NCBI RefSeq assembly: GCF_963169125.1
Contig: NC_084794.1
Location: 87,651,018-87,715,017, forward strand
Source: Humulus lupulus
Lineage: Eukaryota; Streptophyta; Magnoliopsida; Rosales; Cannabaceae
Reading direction: 5' to 3'
Length of the DNA stretch: 64,000 bases
Below are positions 11,610-23,700 of this stretch, one piece after another. Numbering within the stretch: the first letter of the stretch is position 1; each line of letters begins with the position of its first letter. Made by a program: the position numbers and the translations under genes. The notes under the pieces were generated by a model that saw only the letters and a program-made list of their open reading frames with translations, searched no databases and had not been told where the DNA came from.

Positions 11610-12763
11610 GTAAGGTTCTACAGTAGAAGAAAATGTATGTTGTGGTGTGATTTGAGCCTAAAAATTATCTTTCTTGTCTACCTTCAACCTTAGCCATACA
11701 TTACAAGCCTATTAACTCTTAATGATCTTTTGATTATGGGTACTTACATTAGTAGAGAATGATTTAATAATAAGTTTATAGAGTGGATGTTCTTAAAGAT
11801 AAATATAGTTAAGATGTTTTTAATTAATTTTGGCATGCATAAATTGATTTGGGTGCAAGTGATGTAGTGAATTTGATTGTGCACACACACACAAGAATTT
11901 GGTTTAAGAAGTGGTCATACTTGAGTTGAAACTCACAAGAGTGTGAATCTAGATTTTTCTTAAAATTATATATTTGTGCAATCTTTGAGACAAGTTTTAT
12001 TGTTTTTGTGTTTATTTATTGTCTATGCTAAGGATTAGCAAAATCTAAGTGTGGGGTAATTTGATAATTATATTTTTGACCATATATTTTTAATTTCCTA
12101 AGGCTTATATATTGTTATTTTTTAATTATTTTAATTTAGTTTTTGGTATTTTGTGATTTTTAGGTTATAAATTATTTTTAAGAGTTCAAATACATATTTA
12201 ATAGTATTAAAATAGATTGAGTTTTAATTAATATTTCCCTAAAAATAATTTTATATATTTTTAATTTAGAATTATTTAATTTTAATTTGATTTATCTTAT
12301 TTGATAGATATTGTAGTATTTTTATAGGTATAATTAAAGAAAGGGACAAAATAATGAAAAAGCTCACAATGTAAAAAGCCTAGCCCATTTTCTTGTCCAA
12401 GTCACTGCTTGGAGTGAGTCGTAAAGCTAAGAGAAGGCAAGCTTGAGAAGGCGAGCTTGATGGAGTCATTTTCTCCTTGCCCACCACTTGTCACCATCTC
12501 TTATGTTGTATCAACTATCATCACCTCCATTCAAAGGTGAAATTTCACAGCACCTACCCAGTAGGATTCTTATTTATGTATTTTATTTTTATGACGGCTT
12601 ATTATTTTAATTAACAAACTTTATAAGCTTTAACAATTAATATATTAACACATATATTTATGTTTTAATCTAATTCTTATTGTGTAATTTTTAATACTAT
12701 TTTAATTACTATTATTAATATAAAATAAAATTATTATTTAAAAGCAAAAAATAAAAATAAATT
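11610..12763 (+). mobile_element. Gypsy 3' internal remnant and LTR start, cut by the copia element
   Basis: From 11610 to 12061 there is noncoding sequence ending in a purine tract, gtgtgggg (12050-12057), immediately followed by TGATAATTAT at 12062. That arrangement (polypurine tract, then TGATAA) is typical of the start of a 3' LTR in Athila/Tat-type elements. The LTR-like sequence runs to 12763, where the copia element begins. No TSD or second LTR is visible, so the family call is tentative. Confidence 0.45.
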
Positions 12764-13194
12764 TGTATTGGACTTACCCACAAGCCCATATGTGGGTATT
12801 TAAGTCGCCCAAATAAAAGTACCAAAATGGGGTTTAATAAAATAAAGAGAATAATTCATATTGGTTAATAAAAGGTAATTTCTTATTAGCACATTGATGG
12901 TAGGTGTATATAAAGAAAAGAAAACCCTAATAGGATTGGCTCTCTCTCTATCAATTTTTTTAGTTTACCTCTCCATCAAGAAAGTTTGTCAAGCTAAAGG
13001 AGTCAAGAGGGAGAAATACAATCCTAAGCAATTATTCACTAGAAATCAATTGCTCTTGTTATAGATCAAGGTATGTTCTTGATCTATTATGAGGTTGTGA
13101 AAATCATTTCGTTCAAGATCTTGCCTTTTATGATTTGTGTAAAATTAGGTTTTGATTTGCATAAATATTATTGTTCTAATGATTGAAGTTTACA
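12764..13194 (+). repeat. 5' LTR of the copia element
   Basis: 431 bp, starting TGTATTGGACTTACCC (two bases longer than the TGTTGG start of the 3' LTR) and ending GTTTACA. It contains a TATA-like GTATATAAAG at about 12906. By eye it is very similar to 18876-19304 throughout. Confidence 0.9.
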
Positions 13195-13196
13195 TG

Positions 13197-13209
13197 TGGT
13201 ATCAGAGCC
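13197..13209 (+). promoter_or_regulatory. Primer-binding site, initiator tRNA-Met
   Basis: TGGTATCAGAGCC, complementary to the 3' end of plant initiator methionine tRNA, lies two bases after the 5' LTR end. Confidence 0.9.
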
Positions 13210-14345
13210 AAGTTGAGAACAAATAATTTTCCGTTAATGATTGTAAAGTAATATGTATTCCGCTGTGACATATTTTAAAATTTTCAAAATATGCTATATT
13301 AGTGTATTTGCTAATTGATGTTTGTTTTTCTTTAAGATCATTCATTTACAATTTTCGTTAATTTATGATATATTTATATATAAAGCTTTGAAATCTTTTC
13401 GTTGCTCTATTTAATGACTTAATTATAAAGTTATATATATGACTGTGTGTATGCTTGCTTCTGTCTTGCATATGAACAAGTGTATTATTTTATTGCTATA
13501 ACAATTCTGCTTGCATGTAATGTTTTAGATTATAGTACAGCGTTATAAATAGTTAATGTATTTTCACCTATCTGGGTAGTGGGTATATGTTTAAGATATT
13601 AATGGGCAGAGACTACCCTCCCATGTATGTCAATGTGTGGATTTCTAAATTATCGCAAGTCATTTATGTATATATATATGAATTATATATTATGTTCACA
13701 ATATACGTATGCTGTCATTTGAATTAAAGTATTATTAGTAGCCATTATAGTGTATGTTATTGGTCACCATAGTGACTAAATCATAAAGATTATGTAATAT
13801 TGCAATTTTAATTTGATATTTATATTATGTGTAGTTTGTTAGTCACCAAAGTGGCCAAATTAGAAAGGTGTTAAGGATGTCAAATTAAAATAAATTCAAT
13901 TACTCATATTTATGTGATGCTTATGAATGAATGACATTATGGTATATCTATAATTTTAAAGCTTTGTCATGAGTATACTGAGTTCATAGTTATAAAATAT
14001 TTTGGATCGCCCAAAGGTTGATTAGTTATTTTATAATTTATGAACTTATCGTGGTATATATTAATGTGCTTGGTTAGCTATGTTTAGTATATCCAAAGAC
14101 AGCAAACATATCTAATTGGAGCATGTTAATTACCAATTATGTGAAATTTCTATTGAACATCAATTATGTTTGTTTTGTTGTATATTGTTGTATCACCCAA
14201 AGGAGAACTTCAATATACACTTTATGTTTGTTTGATGTTTTCTGAATCTGTATTATGAATTTATATTTATTACTCAAAGCCTTAATGTGTGAGCATATTT
14301 TATATATTTCTGTAGTATCTGTTCCTGTTTCTCTTCATTCGCTAG
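13210..14345 (+). other. Copia untranslated leader
   Basis: AT-rich sequence without recognisable coding motifs between primer site and gag. It contains short repeated words such as 'gtcaccatagtgac' (about 13760) and 'gtcaccaaagtggc' (about 13840), which are imperfectly self-complementary and could fold. Confidence 0.5.
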
Positions 14346-15171
14346 CCATGCATGTATGTTGTTAAGTTTAATGGACTAAATTACTCTGAATGGTCTGAAC
14401 AAGTTTAGTTTCACCTCGGTGTTCTGTATCTTGATTTGGCACTCTTAAATGAGAAACCAGCTGCAGTTACTACTACTAGCAGCGCTGAACATAGATCTTC
14501 CTATAAAGCTTGGGAAAGATCTAACAGTCTGAGCTTAATGTTTATGTGAATGACTGTAGCAAACAATATCAAGTCCACAATTAAGAAAACTGAAAGTGCT
14601 AAGGAATTTATGAAGTTTGTGAAAGAATGCTCCTAGTCTCAGTCTGCTGATAAGTCAATTGTTGGAACACTAATGGGTACTTTAACCACCATTAAGTTTG
14701 ATGGTTCTCGTACTATGCATGAGCATATCATTGAAATGACGAATATGGCAGCAAGATTAAAGATCATGGGAATGGGAGTGAATGAAAATTTTGTAGTAAC
14801 GTTCATCCCTTACTCTTGAGTATGGTCCATTTCATATGAACTATAATACTCTGAAGGATAAATGGAATGTGCATGAATTGCAAAGTATGCTCATTAAAGA
14901 GGAAGCAAGGCTTAAGAAATCTGAAATTCATTCATCAAATCTCATGGGTCAAAAAGGAGCTGGAAAGAAACCAAGAAAGAATAATAGAAAGGGCAAGCAA
15001 GGACTATCAAAGTTAAATCAGTCATCTGCCCAAATCCACAAGAAGGAACCAAGCAAGGATAAGTGTCATTTTTGTGGAAAGTCTAGACACTATCAAAAAG
15101 ATTGCCTGAAACGTAAGGCATGGTTCCAAAGGAAAGGGATTCCTTACAACCCAAACCATAAGCCCAAATGA
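14346..15171 (+). pseudogene. Copia gag with CCHC zinc knuckle, broken
   Basis: The frame from about 14361 gives KFNGLNYSEWSEQV, then AWERSNSLSLMFM and TVANNIKSTIKKTESAKEF, the pattern of the copia gag (UBN2-type) domain. In-frame stops follow SEQV, LMFM and KEC, and there is a frameshift near 14815. The downstream part is open (14836-15171) and carries the zinc knuckle CHFCGKSRHYQKDC at about 15064-15105, the nucleic-acid-binding motif of nucleocapsid, with the usual basic stretches before it. Confidence 0.85.
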
Positions 15172-16335
15172 AAAATTCATTTTTATGGGAAACCATGTCA
15201 AAGTTCCAGTTGAAGCCATTGGAACCTATTGTTTTATTTTAGACACTGGACATCATTTAGATCTTTTTCAAACAATTTATGTTCCTTCTATTTCTTGCAA
15301 TTTGATTTCCTTGTCTAAACTTAATACTGTTGGGTACTCTTTTAAATTTGGGAATTGAAGTTTCAGTTTGTTTAAACAAAATATTTTTATTGGTTCGAGT
15401 ATTCATTATGGTGGTTTGTACAAATTAAAGCTTGCTAACCTTTTTTTCTAAAACTCTGTTAACCTTGCATCATAATGTTGGTACTAAACGTAGTTTAATT
15501 AATGAATCACCAGCTTACTTGTAGCATAAAAATTTGGGTCATATATCCAAAGAAAGAATTAAAAGATCAGTAAAAAATGAAATCCTACCTGATTTGGATT
15601 TTACTAATCTAGGAATTTGTGTGGAATGTATTAAAGGGAAACACACAAAACACATAGTTAAGAAAGCAGCCACAAGAAGCACACAACTCCTTGAAATAAT
15701 ACACACTGATATTTGTGGGCCTTTTGATGTTCCATCTCTTGGTGGAGAAAAGTATTTTATCACTTTTATTGATGATTTTTCACATTATGGATATATCTAT
15801 TTATTGCATGAAAAGTCTCAATCGATAAACACACGAGAGGTGTTTATCAATGAAGTTGAAAGGCAATTAGATATAAAGGTGAAAATTGTCACATCTGAAA
15901 AAGGTGGTGAATATTAGAGAAGGTATGATGAAAGTGGACAGTGCCCTGGTCCATTTGCTAAACTCCCAGAAAGTCGTGGCATATGTGCTCAATAGACAAT
16001 GTTAGGAACACCACAACAAAATGGTGTTGTAAAAAGGCGCAATCGTACTTTAATGGATATGGTTAGAAGTATGTTAAGCAATTCATCTTTACCCAAATCA
16101 TTGTGGATGCACGCTTTAAGGACCGTTGTATATTTATTAAACAGGGTTCCTAGTAAGGCAGTTCCAAAGACACCTTTTGAACTATGGACACGAAGGAAAC
16201 CTAGTTTAAGGCACCTGCATGTTTGGGGTTGCCCATCGGAAGTAAGAATTTATAATCCACAAGAAAAGAAAATGGATTCAAGAAAAATCAGTGGTTTCTT
16301 CATTGGTTATCTAGAAAAATCTAAATGGTATTGAT
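15172..16335 (+). pseudogene. Copia protease and integrase, broken
   Basis: A protease-like FILDTGHHLDLF (about 15235-15270) lacks the usual Gly/Ala-Thr pattern after DTG. Integrase follows: GHISKERIKRSVKNE (pre-integrase zinc-finger part), CVECIKGKHTKH, IHTDICGPFDVPSLGGEKYF with the first catalytic Asp, and FIDDFSHYGYIYLL. A stop at about 15915 interrupts the block ending SEKGGEY. The section from 15999 has [20 protein letters not shown] with the position of the catalytic Glu in the normal QNGVVER context changed to Lys (VKRRNR). Stops, a frameshift and that substitution argue strongly against function. Confidence 0.88.
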
Positions 16336-18267
16336 TTTATTGTCATAACCATAGTACAATAATTGTTGAAACTAGAGATGCTAGGTTCATTGAGAATGGT
16401 GAAGTTAGTGGGAGTTTGGAACCACGTAAAGTGGAAATTCAAGAAGTTAGAGTGCAAGTTCCTTTGCCTGTAGCTTCTTCTCAAGTTGTTGTTCCTATAC
16501 ATGTTGATCATGTTAATGATTTGCAAAAAACAACAAATTAATGATCAAACACCATAGAATGAAGTTGTCACAAATGAACCTACAATAGAAGAACCACAAG
16601 AAATTGCATTAAGAAGATCTGATAGGCAAAGAAGATCTACTATTTCTGAAGATTATGTGGTTTATCTGCAAGAGTCAGAATTTGACTTAGGAATCGATGA
16701 TGATCCAGTTTCATTTTCACAAGCCATAGAAAGTGATAGTTCTGCTAAATGGTTAGACGCCTTGAAAAAAGGGTTAAAATCAATGGATCACAATGAAGTT
16801 TGGGACCTTGTTGAATTTCCAGAAGGTTGTAAAAGAGTTGGGTGTAAATGGGTCATTAAGACCAAACGTGGCTCAAATGGCAATATCAAACTTCACAAGG
16901 CCAGACTCATAGCCAAAGGTTTTACTCAGAAAAATGGCGTCGAATATAAAGAGACATTTTCGCCTGCCTCTAAGAAAGACTCCTTAATAATTATTATGGC
17001 AACGGTAGCTCATTATGACTTAGAGCTCCATCAAATGGATGTGAAAACTGCCTTTCTGAATAAGAATTTAGATGAGGAAGTCTTTATGGATCAATCTGAA
17101 GGTTTTGTGGTTGAAGGAAAAGAACATATGGTGTGTAAACGTAAGAAGTCAATATACGGACTTAAACAAGCTTCCCAACAATGGTATATTTAGTTCAATG
17201 ATACCATCACATCTTTTGGATTTAAGAAGAACATCGTTGATCGATGTATTTATCTGAAGATCAATGGGAGTAAGTTTATATTTTTGATTCTGTGTGTTGA
17301 CGAAATTTTTCTTGCTATTAATGATCTTGGTTTATTACATCAAACCAAGGAATTCCTTTCTAAGAACTTTGAAATGAAATATATGAGTGAGGCATCCTAC
17401 GTGATTGGAATAGAAATATTTCATGGTAGATCATAAGGATTGTTGGGATTATCTTAGAATGCATACATTAATAAAGTTTTAGAGAGATTCAAGATGGAAA
17501 AATGCTCTGCAAGTGTCATTCCAATCAGAAAGGAGACAAATTCAGTCTCAAGCAATGTCCAAAGAATGAATTGGAACGCAGTCAAATGGAATACATTCCT
17601 TATGCATCTATTGTTGGAAGCTTGATGTATGCTCAAACTTGTACCAGACCAAACATCAGTTTTGTTGTCAGAATGTTGGGCAGGTATCAAAGTAATCTAG
17701 GAGTAGATCATTAGAAAGCTACAAAGAAAGTGTTGAGGTATCTGCAATGAATGAAAGATCATATGCTCACCTATAAGAGATCTGATCATCTCAAGGTAAT
17801 TGGATATTCAAATTCAGATTTTGCCGGATGTGTGGATACCAGAAAATCCATATTTGGCTATTTGTTCCTGTTAGCTGGAGGAGCAATTTCTGGAAGAGTG
17901 CGAAGCAGTCTGTCATTGCTGCATCCACTATGGAGGCTGAGTTTGTGGCATGCGTTGAGGCCAATGTTCATGGTTTATGGTTGCGGAACTTTATTTCAAG
18001 ACTTGGAATTGTCGACACTATTGCCAAGTTGCTGAAAATTTATTGTGACAATTCCGCTTCTTTTCTAAAAATGACAAGTATTCGAAAGGCACTAAGCATA
18101 TGGAATTAAAATACTTTGCCGTTAAAGAAGAACTTCAGAAACAAAGAGTGTCAATCGAACACATTAGCACAAATCTTATGGTTGTGGATCCGTTGACGAA
18201 AGGATTACCCCCAAAGAAATTTAATGAACATGTAGAAAGAATGGGCATTATCAGATACCATTATTGA
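16336..18267 (+). pseudogene. Copia reverse transcriptase and RNase H, broken
   Basis: An open block at 16657-17193 contains WVIKTKRGSNGNIKLHKARL, AKGFTQKNGVEYKETFSPAS, MDVKTAFLNKNLDEEVFMDQ and SIYGLKQASQQWY: the fingers/palm of copia reverse transcriptase. A stop follows QQWYI. The catalytic YVDD box appears as LCVDEIFLAI near 17288-17320, losing the second Asp. The RNase H part reads GYSNSDFAGCVDTRKSIFGY and, in another frame, STMEAEFVACVEANVH, with a frameshift between them. The last recognisable residues lie near 18265, followed by about 600 bp of noncoding sequence before the 3' LTR. Confidence 0.9.
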
Positions 18268-18471
18268 TTTTATGTTATTATGTATTTGACACTTTGAGCT
18301 CATTTATTTATTGTTTCTGATTTGAATTTGTGAATCATGTTTCGTATAATTGGTATGTATACATGAATGTATTATGTAAGTTAAACAGGATTTTGTCTCT
18401 GACAAAGACATTATTGTTGAGCCATTATTGAATACCTTATTATGTGTCATATTAAGTTGAAGGCTAGTATT

Positions 18472-18876
18472 GCGATACATAGAAGGGACTATGTCGATAA
18501 ATTGATATATAACTGCTATGATCTTTATTAGTTTCTCTACTTGATAATGACTTTATGATGTGACCAATACGAAGATGGATTTATTTCTTTCACTATGCAC
18601 ATTATGTTTTATTATCAGAACATTAAGGTACATGATGTCACATGGGCTAAGTGGGAGAATGTTGGACTTACCCACAAGCCCATTGTGATGCATAGAAGGG
18701 ACTATGTCGATAAATTGATATATAACTGCTATGATCTTTATTAGTTTCTCTACTTGATAATGACTTTATGATGTGACCAATATGAAGATAGATTTATTTC
18801 TTTCACTATGCACATTATGTTTTATTATCAGACCATTATAAAGGTATATGATGTCACGTAGGCTAAGTGGGAGAAT
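18472..18876 (+). repeat. 213-bp tandem duplication that includes an LTR stub
   Basis: The sequence starting at about 18472 recurs from about 18685 with period 213 (agaaggg at 18481 and 18694). The first copy ends in the purine tract followed by 24 bases of LTR start (18660-18683); the second copy ends in the purine tract followed by the full 3' LTR. The element therefore has two purine-tract/LTR junctions. Confidence 0.88.
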
Positions 18877-19304
18877 GTTGGATTTACCCACAAGCTCATA
18901 CGTGAGTATTTAAGTGGCCCAAGTGAAAAGTACCAAAATGGGTTTAATAAAATAAAGAGAATAATTCGTATTGGTTAATAAAAGGTAATTTCCTATTAGC
19001 ACCTTGATGGTAGGTTTATATAAAGAAAAGAAAACCCTAATAGGATTGGCTCTCTCTCTACCCATTTTTTTAGTTTTCCACTCCATCAAGAAAGCTTGTC
19101 AACCTAAAGGAGTCAAGAGGGAGAAATACAATACTAAGCAATTGATTACTAGAAATCAACTGCTCTTGCTATGGATGAAGGTATGTTCTCGATCTATTAT
19201 GTGGTTGTGAAAATCATTTCGTTCAAGATCTTGCCTTTTATGATTTATGTAAAATTAGGTTTTGATTTGCATAAATATTATTGATCTAAAGATTAAAATG
19301 TACA
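18876..19304 (+). repeat. 3' LTR of the copia element
   Basis: 429 bp, TGTTGGATTTACCC...AAATGTACA, closely matching the 5' LTR, with TATA-like TTATATAAAG at about 19016. Confidence 0.9.
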
Positions 19305-19354
19305 ATTTGTCCCTGCCAGATGTCTCCTTGTATTCAAAATTTAAGGGCTTCTAG

Positions 19355-19540
19355 CAAAGAAAAATTAGGTTTTTAGTGGCTACATATGTCATTGCTAAAA
19401 CCTCTAAGAATGATAGTATGTATTTCGTCGCTAGAAATAGACTTCTAGCTACAAACTGCTAGTGACAAAATCTAATCACTGACAAGATCGTCGCTATAGC
19501 TTTAACGACAAACTTTGCCATTGCTAGATCCCTTATTTCC
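19355..19540. repeat. Degenerate foldback with TAGCGAC-like words
   Basis: Near 19372-19402 a 30-bp imperfect palindrome is centred on ACATATGT (TTTTAGTGGC left arm, TTGCTAAAA right arm), followed by further 'tcgtcgctat' and 'gccattgctag' words. This resembles TAGCGAC-type nonautonomous plant transposons; ends and TSD are not clear. Confidence 0.4.
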
Positions 19541-19924
19541 ATGCGTGTACTTGGACAAATTATGTTAATTTGCTTCTTAGGTTACATTTCTCTTCTTTTA
19601 TAATTTATTACTTACAAAGTTAATTATTCCAACTTTCTATTCAGTAGTAATTATATATAAAATGGTTATTTAATGATTGGTTGTTGTATTGATTTAATAA
19701 CCCCTAAATTGTCAATCGGTTGCAAATTACAATTTCATAAGTACCAAACTTCAACATGAAATTGCTATTATTATATATCCTCATCCAAGTGTAAAAAGTA
19801 ACATCTCCTTCTCAAATTGAAACTAAAACCAGATAAATATAAAAACATGGGGAAAAGAAAAACATTTCTTTACAATTGGTAAATGAAGTGAAGCTATATA
19901 TTATTATTTAGCAATTTTCTTTAT

Positions 19925-20302
19925 GAGAAAATACTATTTTGGTCCATATATTTTTTCTGAATACATGATCGGCTTTTGTATTTTGTTAAATGACAATTTA
20001 GATTTTGTGTTTTACAAAATAAAACAAAATAATACCCTTGACTCGATTTTTGTTAAAATATTTTCAATTATAAGATCAATTCTTAGGTCGTTGGAGATGA
20101 GATTGATTCACAACAATAGTGGAGATAGTGGTCGAGAAACTGAGAATGAAATATTATATTTAAAAATATTTTGACCAAAGTTGGGTATATGGTACTATTT
20201 TGACCTATTTTATAAAACACAGTGTTTGAATTGTCATTTAATAAAATATATGGGGCGATCTCGTATTCGAGAAAAACACATGGGCTAAACTAGTATTTTC
20301 TC
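19925..20302. mobile_element. 378-bp foldback MITE
   Basis: The left arm begins GAGAAAATACTATTTTGGTC and the right arm, reverse-complemented, begins GAGAAAATACTAGTTTAGCC. The arms stay alignable for over 100 bp, with internal words such as TTAAATGACAATT in both. No convincing TSD is visible, perhaps because a second MITE inserted a few bases to the right. Confidence 0.75.
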
Positions 20303-20315
20303 GATATATTATTTA

Positions 20316-20696
20316 AGGAATTTACTAATTTGGTACTCTTTATTTTTGCAAAGTATCGTTCTGGTACCTCTGTTTTCAATAATGTTCGTATGATACCCCG
20401 TATTTTGAAAACATAGATATTTTGTATAATAATTGATAAAGTTTTGTCAATATGACCAAACTGTCTGCATTTATATATAATTTGTAGCTCGTATGATTGA
20501 GAGTAATTTAATTAAATTGGTAAAATTTTATTAATTAAATTTGAGTTTAGGGTACCAAATATGTACCATTTTAAAATACAGGGTACCAAATATGTACGAT
20601 TTCAAAATGCAGGGTACCAAATGAGTATTATTTAAAAACATATGATACCAAGATGCTACTTTCAAAAAATACAAAGTACCAAATAGTTACCTACCC
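20316..20696. mobile_element. 381-bp MITE (Mutator-like), copy 2, on the PPT stop codon
   Basis: Same family and same length as 8542-8922, with the GGTACC-rich inverted arms. It is flanked by a perfect 9-bp TSD, TATTATTTA, at 20307-20315 and 20697-20705. The right TSD copy contains the PPT stop codon (TAA on the minus strand, 20705-20703), so the element has replaced the original 3' flank while the stop is kept. Confidence 0.9.
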
Positions 20697-20702
20697 TATT
20701 AT

Positions 20703-23700
20703 TTATACAACTTTTGGCTTTCGCTTAATTCGTTTGGCTCTTGAGTATAGGAAGACTCCAGCAAGAGCAATAGCAGTTCCTACAATTAATCACAAAAGTA
20801 CTCTTAGATATGAACAAAATAAACACCAAAATAAATTTTAATTATAAAATTATATATGTGTGGAAGATTATATATGTATATATACCGAGAGAGTTAATGG
20901 GTGAAATAGGTGTTTGGAAGAAGATGACTGACGATACTATGACTACCACGCGCTTTACAGAATTTCCCACCGCGTGGGTTACCGGTGATACCATTTGTAG
21001 AATCATATATGACACCTGCCACATATATAACCACCAATAAACAGAAGATACATGATCATCTGGAAAATAAAAACATATGATATGTAAATTGTAAATAGTA
21101 AATAGTAAATTTACAATATTTATATTTACATATAATTTTACAGACATTCAATTTTGTCATGTTTGGAAAGAAATTATGTTAATATAATATGGATTTTATT
21201 TTATATATTTAACTTTAGGTTTCATCATGTACTTTAGATTTAATTTTATGTACTTAGATTTCTAATAGTTAGCAATTGTCTAACTAATCTGATTATTTGT
21301 GAGTCACAAACAGAATTCATTCTTGAACATATAAATATGTGCCCAATTTTTTCTATTTAGAATCATATAATTTTGCTATCATATTGTTTATTCAAATTAT
21401 ATGTTTACATTTATTTTATCTAGTTAATGCAAAAAATACTCTCTGTATTTATAAAATATTATATGCTATGACTGATTTTGGTCAATCTAAAAATTAAGTA
21501 AGACCATAATACTCCTTACTTAATAAAAAAAGACAAAATTCTTGTGAGCGCCACACGCACTAAACCACAAGTCTGTGAATTTTTTTTTCCTTCTATTCTT
21601 TCTTTGTCTCGGTCAGTGATGTCATCACCTGCCCTTGCTATGCGACTTACCGTGCCCTAGTTGATAGAGGTTTTTTGTCGCCCACAGTGGGAGCAGATTG
21701 GAGCTTGTTTGATGGAGGAGTTGTGTTTGCAACAAAATCCTTAGCTTCGATGTTTTCTTCCTTTCAGGTGCGCTCTAGTGGGCATGTGCCTTTTGTGCGA
21801 TACGGAGTGATTATTTTTGGGGTCTGGCCTTGGTGTTGCTTGGTTTTCAACTTCCCGGTCGAGTTTCGTAAGTTTCGTCCAAGTGGGCAGCAAGGGTAGG
21901 TGGTTGGGTTCTTCTTCGACATTTGTAGGGATTAGGGTGGGATCACGGCAAGGTGTGCAGTGGGAGAGTTCTGGTTTTCGTTTTGGTGTGGTGGAGGCTC
22001 GGATCTGGGAGTTTGGGAGGCATTAGGTGTTGGGGAATTGAGGCTATAACCTTGGTTTTGTATGTTACAACTCAAATAAATAAACAATGTTAATCTAAAC
22101 TCTAATGGAAGAAAATTACAAGGAACATAACACAAATAAACGAGTGGTAGAATTGACCTTTGTTGTTGAATAATCACAAGTCTATGATTTTATGTAAACC
22201 ACAAAATGTAACCAAGGCTTGACACAAATGAAGATTTGTTGTCCAAAAATCTCTATTCCTAGCCTCCTCCTTGAGATTGCTTGAAGCTTCTACAGCAGAA
22301 TGAGATTGGGATTCACAAACCTTGAATTTTCATGTAAGTCAAACTTTCTTGATGAAGATCTGGGAGAAAACTAGTAATCTTGAAAGCTAGAGGAGGGGGG
22401 TTAGAGAGAGAGGTAAGTGATCAATTCCCCAATTAACTCAAATAACTCATTTATATAGTATAGGAACTCTCATTAGACTCAACTAGTAAGATTAGAGCAT
22501 TTCAACTTGAATTTTGGAGCCACAAAAACACATCACTGTATGCTCCCGTACGGATTGCCCAGGCTATGCGTCTCCTACACCCAGTCGATGCATCGCCTAG
22601 AAGCAGGTGATGTGTCGCCTGAGTAGTCTTTCCAAAGACGAGCGATAAGTTGCCTCTAAGAGGCGATGCAACACTAATCTCTCTGATTTGGCGCTCCAAA
22701 ACTTTTCTCAAAGCATCACCAAATGCTCCCAAATTTTTTGGGTATTATTATATACTCCAAAGAAATACTTTGGACCCAAAAAGATGATTTATAAATGCAT
22801 ATATTGAAAGTCAACTCTCACATGTTGACTTTTGTGAAACTGTTATGGTTTTCGCACATCTTTGTCTCTAACCAATTTCACCATGTATTTAACCAATCAT
22901 AACAATCTCTTACTTTGTTAAATACATCATCAATTCTCTAGCAAAACAATATTAGTGCATAAAATAAAGTACATTTTTGTTTGAACTTTATCTTAGTGAC
23001 AAACTACGAAGCTTCTACCGAAATGCTATGTTATCCTTAAAATATTGAACCCAACATTCCTAGTGATAAAAATCAATAATGTCTCACACACCTCTACCTG
23101 ATTACTCATGTATTTTATACTTTTTGCGCTTAGCACTATTATGGTATTGTGCTTGATCTATTTATGAACCATCCGGAGAGAATACTCCTACTCTCTTGAG
23201 AGGCAATACCGCCTCTAGGTTCATTTATGTGAAATTCTTACAGGATCTTTGCTACCTTTAGCGATACTTGTTTCTCTTCAACTTAATTTCATTAAAAGCC
23301 TTATAAGTTAATCCTCATATATGCTTGGTAGTAACCAAAATTAACTCATCTTAGATAAGACTTTTGAGTTGTTAATGTTGTAATTGTTCCTTTATCAATA
23401 ACTTGTTCTTACCCATTGAACTCTACACTTTATATATACAAATTTTGAGTTGAGTTGTCATCATTGGGGAATCTATTGGTCAATGAGTTTTAGTCTCATC
23501 TCTCTATGTTTAGTATCTCTCTTATGACTCTATTTATTCTACTTTTCTATAAATTTTCTAAATTTTAAGACCATTGTTTTTAGACACCTTAAGGTGTCTA
23601 ACACCACTTAATGTGTCATATTGCTATTGGTGCAAATTAATATCGAATTCTGCATATTTAATTTTGATTTGCATTAATAGCAGTATAAAACACAAAGTGA

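Larger units (their letters stand above)
12764..19304 (+). mobile_element. Ty1/copia retrotransposon, two LTRs, decayed
   Basis: A 6.5-kb element with 5' LTR 12764-13194, tRNA-iMet primer site, a 1.1-kb leader, gag, protease, integrase, reverse transcriptase and RNase H in copia order, a purine tract (aagtgggagaa before 18876) and 3' LTR 18876-19304. The word AATTT occurs at both edges (12760-12764 and 19304-19308), compatible with a target duplication if the ends have shifted by a base. Every coding domain has stops or frameshifts. A 213-bp tandem duplication lies just before the 3' LTR. The element interrupts the LTR remnant to its left. Confidence 0.92.

Noticed and set aside
17072..18035. 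Separate small genes in the copia RNase H area
   Set aside because: They are frameshifted pieces of one pol domain and its out-of-frame shadows.
20842..21147. A 101-codon gene on the minus strand
   Set aside because: Only its middle part is real coding sequence: it is PPT exon 21015-20886 read through into flanking intron on both sides.
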